Source of the DNA: Bacteroidales bacterium UBA4231
GTDB taxonomy: Bacteria > Bacteroidota > Bacteroidia > Bacteroidales > UBA932
DNA: 64,000 bases
Reading direction: 5' to 3'
Assembly: GCA_002396335.1 (NCBI GenBank)
Contig: DGXN01000010.1
Span: 4,467 to 68,466 of the forward strand
Below the pieces are notes generated by a model. That model was not told the origin of the DNA and ran no database searches. It saw only the letters and a list, made by a program, of their open reading frames with translations. Each line of letters starts with the position of its first letter. Position 1 is the first letter of the stretch. Shown in pieces: positions 25,818 through 33,140 of this stretch. Position numbers and translations under genes: made by a program.

Positions 25818-26960
25818 TTACTGCCGGCCCTGGAGAAGTTTAAGGATTTTCTGGCTCACCTGCTCGTTGCCCTGGACACCCATGAAGTCCTGAGCGTGAG
25901 GACCATAGGAGAAGATGGGAACGGGAATGGCCGTGTGGCCTTTGCTGATATGGACCCCTTCCACTTTGCCCTCAGAAGGTTTTCCGTTCCAGATGGCAAG
26001 ACCGCTGGTTTCATGGTCGGCCGATATGACGACGAGGGTATTTCCGTCCTCGTCGGCAAAGCGGATGGCTTCCGCGATGGCCTGGTCAAAGTCCAGAAGT
26101 TCCTTTACGGCACTGTCGAACTTGTTGCTGTGGCAGGCTTTGTCAATGCGGGCGCCTTCCACCATAAGGAAGAAGCCCTTGCCTTCCCGGGTGCGGGCGC
26201 GGAGGAAATCGATGGCTTCCCGCGTGGCTTTGGGGAGGAAGTCGGTACGGCCGTTCACAATGTAGCCGGTTTCCACGGCGGGCGGAAGAACACCCAGGCG
26301 GGAAGCGGTGGCAACCTCCTCGGAGCCGGTCTCGTTGACGATGGTGAATACTTTCTTGACAGCCTTCTGCGTCGCTTCGGGGCGCTTTTCGAAGACTTCC
26401 TTGCTGCCGGCGGCAAAGTAGGTCAGCGCAGAGGAGGGAAGGTCGGCCCAGATTTCGTCGGTCATGCCACGGTTGGGCTGGTGTGCGAAGAAACTGGCGG
26501 GGGTGGCGCCGTTCATGTCGTCCGTGGTGACGACCCCGCAGACAATGCCGTCCGGAGCCACCCGCTCAGGGATATTGGCGATGGGACGCTTCTGATCATC
26601 CACGCCCACAGCATAGTTATAGGTCTTCTGACCGGTGGCATAGGCCGTGCCGGAAGCTGCCGAGTCGGTGGTGAAATGGGAGCTGCTCTTGGTAGTCACC
26701 CAGCCCATGTGCTTTAAGTTAGCATAGGTAAGCTCTTCATTATTGGCAAAATAGCCGGCGGCAATCTGGGCAAGTCCGGTACCGTCACCGATCATCAGGA
26801 TGATATTCTTCGGAAGAAAGGCCGCGCCGTCCGAGGAGAAGGTGGGATGATAAGAACCCTGGGCGGGAACGTCTTCGATTTCACCCTTGACGATTTCTTG
26901 GGCGGCAGCAGGGAAATACACAGCTGCAGCAAATGCGAGGAGGAGGAGGATTTTTTTCAT
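25818..26960 (-). CDS. Alkaline phosphatase
   Basis: A 380-residue secreted or periplasmic alkaline phosphatase that hydrolyses phosphomonoesters with Zn/Mg. The signal peptide is MKKILLLLAFAAAVYFPAAAQ. Metal and catalytic motifs are all present: MIGDG (Asp59), the nucleophile Ser100 in TTDSAASGTAYATG, VEGARIDKACHSN, ADHETSG and KGHTA. Length is normal for the short bacterial form. I use the ATG at 26960 because it starts the signal peptide and follows the upstream stop by one base. An in-frame ATG at 26972 (and a TTG at 26975) would add a few residues and overlap the PrsW gene. It is co-transcribed with that protease. Confidence 0.92.
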   Translation of the reverse strand: MKKILLLLAFAAAVYFPAAAQEIVKGEIEDVPAQGSYHPTFSSDGAAFLPKNIILMIGDGTGLAQIAAGYFANNEELTYANLKHMGWVTTKSSSHFTTDSAASGTAYATGQKTYNYAVGVDDQKRPIANIPERVAPDGIVCGVVTTDDMNGATPASFFAHQPNRGMTDEIWADLPSSALTYFAAGSKEVFEKRPEATQKAVKKVFTIVNETGSEEVATASRLGVLPPAVETGYIVNGRTDFLPKATREAIDFLRARTREGKGFFLMVEGARIDKACHSNKFDSAVKELLDFDQAIAEAIRFADEDGNTLVVISADHETSGLAIWNGKPSEGKVEGVHISKGHTAIPVPIFSYGPHAQDFMGVQGNEQVSQKILKLLQGRQ

Positions 26961-26961
26961 T

Positions 26962-27687
26962 TTATTGTTCATCAATAGTAGTTATCGTATCATAAGAGTC
27001 GGCGATAAGATGCTTCTGCATGTGGCTGCGGGACCATTTCAGGAGCCAGAAGCAGCCCAGCAGGATCGCAATGGCGATGGCGCCGCTCAGTTCCGGAGAC
27101 ACTTCCTGCGACATGGCCACCCAGTCATAGAGGCCGTGTCCCAGGACGGGATACAGCCACATCTTCCACCAGGCACCCGGAGCGCGGTAGCGGTCGAAAT
27201 GGTTTAACGAGAAGTAGTACCCCATGATCACGGCAAAGCCGAAGTGGCCCGGAATGGCTGTAAGCGAGCGTCCCAGGCCGACGGTAACCCAATCGCTGCC
27301 GGAAGCAAAAAGATACTCGATGTTTTCGAAAGCGGCAAAACCCATCCCTACGCACACGGCATAGACAATCCCGTCCATCCGCTCGTCGAAGTCTCTGCAC
27401 TTGCGCAGAAAGAGCCACAGCAAAAACAGCTTTGCCGATTCTTCAGGAATGGCAGCACCGAAAAACGCTGTAGCCGCAGCATCCTTGAGCGTATGGATCT
27501 GCGCGCTGAAAAAGCCCATCTGCATGAGCGGGACAGAAATCATCAGGGAGACAAAAACAGAAAGCCCCCCATAGAAAAAAGCCTTGACCAGGTTCCCGAC
27601 AGGTTCACGCTGCAGCTTGTCCTGCTGATAGGTAAAATAAATCAGAATAAGGGCCGGCAAAATGGCCAGGGCAATAATAGGAAGCAT
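26962..27687 (-). CDS. PrsW family intramembrane glutamic protease
   Basis: A 241-residue polytopic membrane protein of the PrsW (M82/abortive-infection) superfamily, which cleaves membrane substrates such as anti-sigma factors. Motif 1 is IPEESAKLF (Glu82-Glu83), motif 2 is FAAFENIEY (Glu121), motif 3 is AIPGHFGFAVIMGYYF (His148), and motif 4 is HGLYDW (His184). Seven or so hydrophobic segments carry these motifs. The substrate is unknown and no sigma/anti-sigma pair is present in the window. The gene overlaps or abuts the phosphatase start, so the two form an operon lying between the two fimbrial operons. Confidence 0.9.
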   Translation of the reverse strand: MLPIIALAILPALILIYFTYQQDKLQREPVGNLVKAFFYGGLSVFVSLMISVPLMQMGFFSAQIHTLKDAAATAFFGAAIPEESAKLFLLWLFLRKCRDFDERMDGIVYAVCVGMGFAAFENIEYLFASGSDWVTVGLGRSLTAIPGHFGFAVIMGYYFSLNHFDRYRAPGAWWKMWLYPVLGHGLYDWVAMSQEVSPELSGAIAIAILLGCFWLLKWSRSHMQKHLIADSYDTITTIDEQ

Positions 27688-27769
27688 ACTCTACAATAAA
27701 TTGGGTTTGTAAAGATAATGCTTTTTTACGGGAATAAAAAGAGCTGCTTAGCGTTTTAGAAAATGTAAC

Positions 27770-29023
27770 CTAATTCAGCTCCAGAACGCCGTCTGAGACG
27801 TTTGAATGTTTGGCAAGGTACTCAGAAGGAGTCTCGGAAAAATAATCCTTGAAAGCCGTTGAAAAATAAGAAGCGGAAGAAAAACCGCACTGCTGCGCCA
27901 CCTCAATCATGGAGAGTTTCCCATCCAGGAGCATCCGGGAAGCTTTGTTCATCCGGATCACTTTGAAAACCGTCGAAGGAGAGACCCCCGTCTCAGACTT
28001 CAACTTCCGGTTTACATGAATACGGGTAATCCCCAAATCATCAGCGACTTGTTCTACACCATAAGAAGAATCGGCCAGATGCGAGCAAACCAGGTTGTAA
28101 ACCTGCCGGCCAAACTCGGTGGCCTTCAGGGCCGACTCGATATCACCCACTTCGGCCTTTTCAATGGGCTTGCGGACAGATTTTTCTGCAGGTACAGACT
28201 TACGGGGCGCGGCTTGATGCTCTTTGACAGGAGCAGGCACAGTTTCGGCGACAGGCCGCTCAGTGACGGGAGCGGAAATCGGAGCGGGAACAGGCTCGAT
28301 ATGGGAAGCAGCCGGTTGTTTCCGGAGCTTCCATATAAGGAAAGCCACCAGCGCCAGAAGGCAGGCAACCAGACACCAGGCAAACGGAAAACGCCCACCT
28401 GTGCGCTCCGGGGCAGCTTTTACAGGATGTGTTTCAATTTCAAAAGGTATCAAATTTGAAACACCGCTCACCTGTACACCTTCATGGAATACGGATACTC
28501 CGTCAGGACTGACGTTGAAGGAACCGCTTTTCCCGAGGACCCACAGACTTCCGTCAGGAGAAGAGAACAGCTGTGAAACCGGCTCGGAGAAACCAGCCAG
28601 TTGGACGGGATCTCCGTTCACGCGGAACAGGGCGGAAGAGGTAAGCGCATACACCGCCGCACTGTCGGCGGACGGAGCAAGCGTGATGACGCCTGTGGGG
28701 AACCGCTCATCAGAGGCGAATCCTTTCACTGAAGAATACGTGGAAATTTTTCCGCTTCCGTCCAGGATGAACAGGTCGCCGTCCGAAGTGACGGCAAGGG
28801 AAGTGATCCGGTTGTCGGTAAGCTGTCCGCCTTCCACCGAATAGTGAAGTCCCCGTCCGTTACGGCCCATCCTGTAGAGTCCGTCCTTCTCGGTCCCCAT
28901 CCAGAGGGACCCGTCTTTCGGACTGACCGCCGTGGCTGTGATATTTCCGCTCACGGACTGGGCTGCACACAAAAAAGCAAAGCTCAGGAAGGAAAACAGA
29001 GACAGGAACCCTTTACGGAACAT
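27770..29023 (-). CDS. Membrane-anchored AraC-type regulator with periplasmic propeller-like sensor
   Basis: A 417-residue protein with a signal peptide (to residue ~21), a short periplasmic region with Reg_prop-like repeats (SPKDGSLWMGTEKDGLYRM; SSPDGSLWVLGKSG), and one membrane helix near residues 215-235 (WCLVACLLALVAFLIW). A long Pro/Ala/Val linker and a C-terminal AraC/XylS DNA-binding domain follow (GVEQVADDLGITRIHVNRKL; IEVAQQCGFSSASYFSTAFK; TPSEYL). It resembles a hybrid two-component system from which kinase and receiver have been removed, leaving a direct one-component link from periplasm to DNA. It is the last gene of fimbrial operon 2, 5 bases after the OmpA-like gene, so it is expressed with the pilus and may feed back on it. 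Target genes are inferred only from position. Confidence 0.82.
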   Translation of the reverse strand: MFRKGFLSLFSFLSFAFLCAAQSVSGNITATAVSPKDGSLWMGTEKDGLYRMGRNGRGLHYSVEGGQLTDNRITSLAVTSDGDLFILDGSGKISTYSSVKGFASDERFPTGVITLAPSADSAAVYALTSSALFRVNGDPVQLAGFSEPVSQLFSSPDGSLWVLGKSGSFNVSPDGVSVFHEGVQVSGVSNLIPFEIETHPVKAAPERTGGRFPFAWCLVACLLALVAFLIWKLRKQPAASHIEPVPAPISAPVTERPVAETVPAPVKEHQAAPRKSVPAEKSVRKPIEKAEVGDIESALKATEFGRQVYNLVCSHLADSSYGVEQVADDLGITRIHVNRKLKSETGVSPSTVFKVIRMNKASRMLLDGKLSMIEVAQQCGFSSASYFSTAFKDYFSETPSEYLAKHSNVSDGVLELN

Positions 29024-29028
29024 ACTAT

Positions 29029-29886
29029 TTACTGGAATGATGTAAGTGAGACTTCGGCCGAACGGTCTCGGACCACATAAGGTTCTATAAGAATGTCTCC
29101 CTTATACCCGGCACCTTCCAGATACGCCTTCAGAACCCGGGCGCGTTTTTCGGAAAGCTTCCGGTTCGCCTGTTTGGAGCCGTCGGGAGAACAGCACCCT
29201 CTTATATATAAAGTATCGGCACTGGAATGTGCCAAGGTTTGTACCTCGTTCAGCGCAGCCTTGTTCTTCCCGAAGCCCGGCCAGATACTGCTGCCCACTC
29301 CGCGCGGGAAGGTAACACGTGCGGGTGAGGAGGCGGCCACCTCTTCGGCTTGAGGGGTAAAGGCAAAGACCACTTCCGCTTTCCTCAGGCGGGAGAAGTA
29401 GTTTTTCACCATGTCTTCCCAGGCTTCGCCTACCCAGAGCTCCTGAAGGAGCTGTTTACAGTTGCTGCCTCTCTGACGAAGGATTTCCAGCGCCTCGTCC
29501 TTCCAGGGCTTGTTGCTCCGGCGGACATAGCCGGCCAGTCCCGACCAGTCTTCCTCCACCACTTCGATACGTATGTCCTTCAGCGAAGGATTCAGGGCTT
29601 GGAGATGGTCGGCGACAGCCTGAGCGCGGGAACGAGCCAGGATACGGTTGAAAGAGAGCGGACCGTCCGGAGAGCAGGCGGCCTTCACCGTGACGGACTG
29701 CACGTCGTCACGGCCGGAGAGCTCCTCCAGTTCCTGGAGGGCGGCTGCATTATTCTTGAAGGAAGCATCCACGGCGCTCTTGTTGATCCGGAAACGGAGA
29801 GACACCGTCTCGGCCGACGCCATAACGCTCCCCCACTGCAGAGAGACCAGCAGCAGGAGGAGCGATATGATCCGGCGGAGCTTCAT
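29029..29886 (-). CDS. OmpA-like tandem domain protein lacking the DUF3575 barrel
   Basis: A 285-residue exported protein (signal to about VMASA). It contains two OmpA-like modules like those of the proteins at 10188 and 45525: SPDGPLSFNRILARSRAQA, then WSGLAGYVRRSNKPWKDEALE (compare WEGVEEYLERSSHPWKEDAL at 10188), LWVGEAWEDMVKNYF, and a second module CCSPDGSKQANRKLSEKRAR. The barrel present in its paralogues is missing: the protein stops at SLTSFQ right after the second module. So it cannot sit in the outer membrane by itself and is probably a periplasmic, peptidoglycan-facing version. It is 6 bases after the 1081-residue subunit gene and 5 before the regulator. Confidence 0.8.
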   Translation of the reverse strand: MKLRRIISLLLLLVSLQWGSVMASAETVSLRFRINKSAVDASFKNNAAALQELEELSGRDDVQSVTVKAACSPDGPLSFNRILARSRAQAVADHLQALNPSLKDIRIEVVEEDWSGLAGYVRRSNKPWKDEALEILRQRGSNCKQLLQELWVGEAWEDMVKNYFSRLRKAEVVFAFTPQAEEVAASSPARVTFPRGVGSSIWPGFGKNKAALNEVQTLAHSSADTLYIRGCCSPDGSKQANRKLSEKRARVLKAYLEGAGYKGDILIEPYVVRDRSAEVSLTSFQ

Positions 29887-29892
29887 GAAAAA

Positions 29893-32800
29893 TTAGTTTT
29901 CGGTAATCTTGACATTCCGCACTTCCCAGGTACCGCCACGGGTACTGGTGGACGTGTACTCGAACATCACCTGGAAGTTGCTCACCAGATAGTCGGAAGG
30001 AATGTCGACCGCAGTGCGGACATACACATAGTTGGAACCTGCGGGCCAGTGCTTGATGTTCTGCTTGTCACTCCAGGTGGCACCGCCGTCCTTGGAGAAG
30101 CGGACGCATACGTCGGCCTGCATATTGGCCTGGGCATTGGCAATGTCGGAACGGTCGGCCTTGAAGAAGGAATTACCGGCGTGGTAGAACGTAAGCGTAG
30201 CACCTGCGGAAGTGGAAAGGTCGATGTTCTTGGACGCCAGCTGGCAGATGGAGGCGCGGTAAGCACGGTAATACTCGGTATACAAATTCCCGCCGCCATC
30301 CACTAACTGCTCAGACGGCTGGATGGAGCCCAGAGCAGAAGCGGCAGCGCCATACGTATTGGTTCCTGTTGAAGGATTGTAGTACGGGAACCACACGTAA
30401 CGGGGAACATCATAAGCCGACGTATAGGTATGGAAGAGTTCCGTCACGTCAGTGCCTTCGTTATAGGTTGCACCGTCCGTCACCAGATTCCGGCGGATCG
30501 TATAATCGCCGAATGTAGACTTTAGGAAGGTTTCGTCATGGAAGACGGTACCCTTTGCCGGATGGCTGGTCACGACCTGGATGTCATAGCTCATGGACCG
30601 CACCAGCACCACGTTGGAAGAAGCATCCTTCACTGTAGCGGTTGCCGTCACCGTCACCGTTCCTACCGATGTCCCCGTAATGGTGACATAGCCCCGGATA
30701 TCGGCATCGGTCTCGTCAACGGAAACCGCACCGCCGTCCTCGGAAGAAGTGGAGTAAGCCACTTCCACCGTATAGCCGGAATCTACGGTTGCCTCAATGA
30801 CAGGATCCTGCATGGAAGAGCTGACACGAAGCACATAGGACGGTTCGTACCGCCAGTTCATCTTCAGATTGCACAGCGCACCGTCCGTTACCGTAACCGA
30901 GTAGGAGGCCGATGCTGCAGTATAGCTGCCGCTTTCCTCCACGGAAGCGGTGATGGTAGCCGTACCCAGGCCGACAGCCGTTACCTTGCCATTTCTGTCC
31001 ACTTTGGCAACGGAAGGGTTGGAGGAACTGTAGGTGATGGCACCATCGGAATTCGTGGTGGCAACTACGGTCTCGGAGCCAGGGGTGTGGACCTCGGTCT
31101 CTCCGACGGTTGTGACAATATCGAGTGGAATCTGGATGCCGCTGTACGGGAAGGTCACTTTTCCTTTGAGCTTGTTGTTCAGGAAGGCATCCTTGTTGGT
31201 CCATTCGTTCTCGACGTCGTCATAAGGATGGAAGTAGTCGTTCTCCTTGGCAGGAATCACCCATACGGTAGTCGCGCTTTCCGGAACCAGGGTCTTGAAG
31301 TAGCAGGAGAAGGTCTTGATACCGTTGATGTCGGCCTCGACGGCCTTGTACTCGTCCCAGGTAATGGTTCTGCGGTAGTAGTAGTTGTTTTCGGTATGTT
31401 CCGGAATCAGGGAAGCGCCGGTTTCCACGGAAAGGGCCTCGTCGGCGCCGTCAGGAAGGGCCTTCGGATACAGGGTGTTTGCCTCCTGCTCGATGTAGAA
31501 GTACATGGGGAAGCGGAACTCCGTAAGACCGGCAGGCACGGTGAAGGTAAGCTCGCACTCCGTGTCCTTGGTGCCGGCCACCACATCCTGCATATCCACG
31601 GTAAGCGGGAATGCGCGGCGGATGGTCAGGTTCACGGTACGGGTAAGCCCGGCCGCATTCTTGAAGACAATGGGCTGTTTCCATACTTCACCCTGCTGGA
31701 GGGAGGAAGGGTCGGCAATGGTGATGGTCACTTTCCGCCAACCGGAATAGGCGCCGCTGGTTTCGTCGTTATCGGCAATGACGATTTTGTCATCGTCGGT
31801 GACAATGTTCTCACCGCTAGTGGCCTGCAGGATCTTGCCGGTCAAGCTGTCATTGTCGTTGGTGCTGAAATCGTCTCCGGTGCGGCTCTTCACATACATG
31901 GTGAAGGTGGTGCCGGAGGTAACCAGGATGTCGGTCTTGGACACGTACAGACGGCTGTCGTCCAGGGCGATATTGGTCAGCGCCTGGCTTTCGGTCGAAG
32001 CCTCGAAGTTATTCAGGGCGATACTGTTCACCGCGTCGAACACTGTGTCACTCCCCTTTCCGTTGACACCGGTAATGTTCAGCGTATACTGGAAATTGCG
32101 GAGGATGTTGTAGTACTCGTTGCCGCTGGGGCCGGGGAACACAAAGTCCGCCTTATAATAATAGGTATTGCCTTCGTAAGTGGCCTTCATGATAATGAAG
32201 GGATTCCGGTCAGGCCTGTAAGAGCATTCGTACAGGTAGTCGGCATCGGAAGGGTCCAGCCAGGTCATCGTGTCGGAAGTGGTGGTGTAATTGGCCGACA
32301 GGTCATCGTAGGAGATAATGGGCGGCATGTAACCATAGTAACCGTCCGTATCTTTCAAATAAGTATAAGGGCTGGCCTGCGAAATAGCATCCTTGTAGTT
32401 GGCAAAACGGTCGAAGTTGATCTGGTCTTTGCCGTCAACGGTAATATAGTCGGGCCTGTTGTTGTTGAAGGGAGCGATGGTTCCGTAGACGGGGGTGTTG
32501 AACACCTTGAAACCCTGGATACTGAAGTTGGTCACGCCACTGTCCACATTCACTTTCACCTTGGAGAAGTTGCGGATCATAAGGATGTTGTGCATCTCCG
32601 TGGTTTCGGTGATGGAGGTATAGTGTTCACGGCCCCAGTAGGCAACGACACCGCCGGTGGTAACGAGGTTGCGGACAAAGGTGCCTTCATCCATCATGTT
32701 CACGGAACCGGTTTCCAGCGTGGCGATGGGCTCGCTGGCGGCGATGAAGTGGATATAGCGGTCGCCCTGGGCGACGGAAGTGAGTTCCGCATGGAATTGA

Positions 32801-33138
32801 GTCAGGTAACCGGTGGATTTGTCTCCGCAGGTGAAACCGGCGTCCGGGTTGGTAGGGTGGCTCTGGGTACCGGGCTTGGCCTTGACAATCTCATACACAA
32901 TGTCACCTTCATTGAAGACAACCAGGTACAGGCGCTTGACCTGAGGCACCTCGCCAAAGGCTTTGGTGGCCCAACCCTGGTCTTCCGAAATAGGAAGGCT
33001 GAGCATACCGTTGACGATGACTTTGCCTTCGGCAGGCTGCGTACCCTGCGCATTGCGGGCAAAGTCGTCTTCCTTGTGGCAGGCAACGAGAAGGCTGCCG
33101 GCTGCAAGAAACAGAAGGATATGTTTGAGCGTTGTCAT
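29893..33138 (-). CDS. Giant fimbrial tip-like lipoprotein with Big_2 and jelly-roll-like domains
   Basis: A 1081-residue lipoprotein (MTTLKHILLFLAAGSLLVAC, Cys20), the largest subunit in the window. The N-terminal ~350 residues look like fimbrillin domains (WATKAFGEV, VKRLYLVVFNEGD, then RNFSKVKVNVDSG). A bacterial Ig-like (Big_2) domain lies at residues ~685-750 (ITYSSSNPSVAKVDRNGKV, LGTATITA). The last ~180 residues resemble a choice-of-anchor/cleaved-adhesin jelly roll (LTFYHAGNSFF, VRFSKDGGATWSD, WEVRNVKI). I use the ATG at 33138, 2 bases after the upstream stop; a TTG at 33144 is the only longer start. The layout suggests a pilus-tip adhesin. A DUF4906-type assignment is possible but unproven. 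Confidence 0.72.
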   Translation of the reverse strand: MTTLKHILLFLAAGSLLVACHKEDDFARNAQGTQPAEGKVIVNGMLSLPISEDQGWATKAFGEVPQVKRLYLVVFNEGDIVYEIVKAKPGTQSHPTNPDAGFTCGDKSTGYLTQFHAELTSVAQGDRYIHFIAASEPIATLETGSVNMMDEGTFVRNLVTTGGVVAYWGREHYTSITETTEMHNILMIRNFSKVKVNVDSGVTNFSIQGFKVFNTPVYGTIAPFNNNRPDYITVDGKDQINFDRFANYKDAISQASPYTYLKDTDGYYGYMPPIISYDDLSANYTTTSDTMTWLDPSDADYLYECSYRPDRNPFIIMKATYEGNTYYYKADFVFPGPSGNEYYNILRNFQYTLNITGVNGKGSDTVFDAVNSIALNNFEASTESQALTNIALDDSRLYVSKTDILVTSGTTFTMYVKSRTGDDFSTNDNDSLTGKILQATSGENIVTDDDKIVIADNDETSGAYSGWRKVTITIADPSSLQQGEVWKQPIVFKNAAGLTRTVNLTIRRAFPLTVDMQDVVAGTKDTECELTFTVPAGLTEFRFPMYFYIEQEANTLYPKALPDGADEALSVETGASLIPEHTENNYYYRRTITWDEYKAVEADINGIKTFSCYFKTLVPESATTVWVIPAKENDYFHPYDDVENEWTNKDAFLNNKLKGKVTFPYSGIQIPLDIVTTVGETEVHTPGSETVVATTNSDGAITYSSSNPSVAKVDRNGKVTAVGLGTATITASVEESGSYTAASASYSVTVTDGALCNLKMNWRYEPSYVLRVSSSMQDPVIEATVDSGYTVEVAYSTSSEDGGAVSVDETDADIRGYVTITGTSVGTVTVTATATVKDASSNVVLVRSMSYDIQVVTSHPAKGTVFHDETFLKSTFGDYTIRRNLVTDGATYNEGTDVTELFHTYTSAYDVPRYVWFPYYNPSTGTNTYGAAASALGSIQPSEQLVDGGGNLYTEYYRAYRASICQLASKNIDLSTSAGATLTFYHAGNSFFKADRSDIANAQANMQADVCVRFSKDGGATWSDKQNIKHWPAGSNYVYVRTAVDIPSDYLVSNFQVMFEYTSTSTRGGTWEVRNVKITEN

Positions 33139-33140
33139 GA

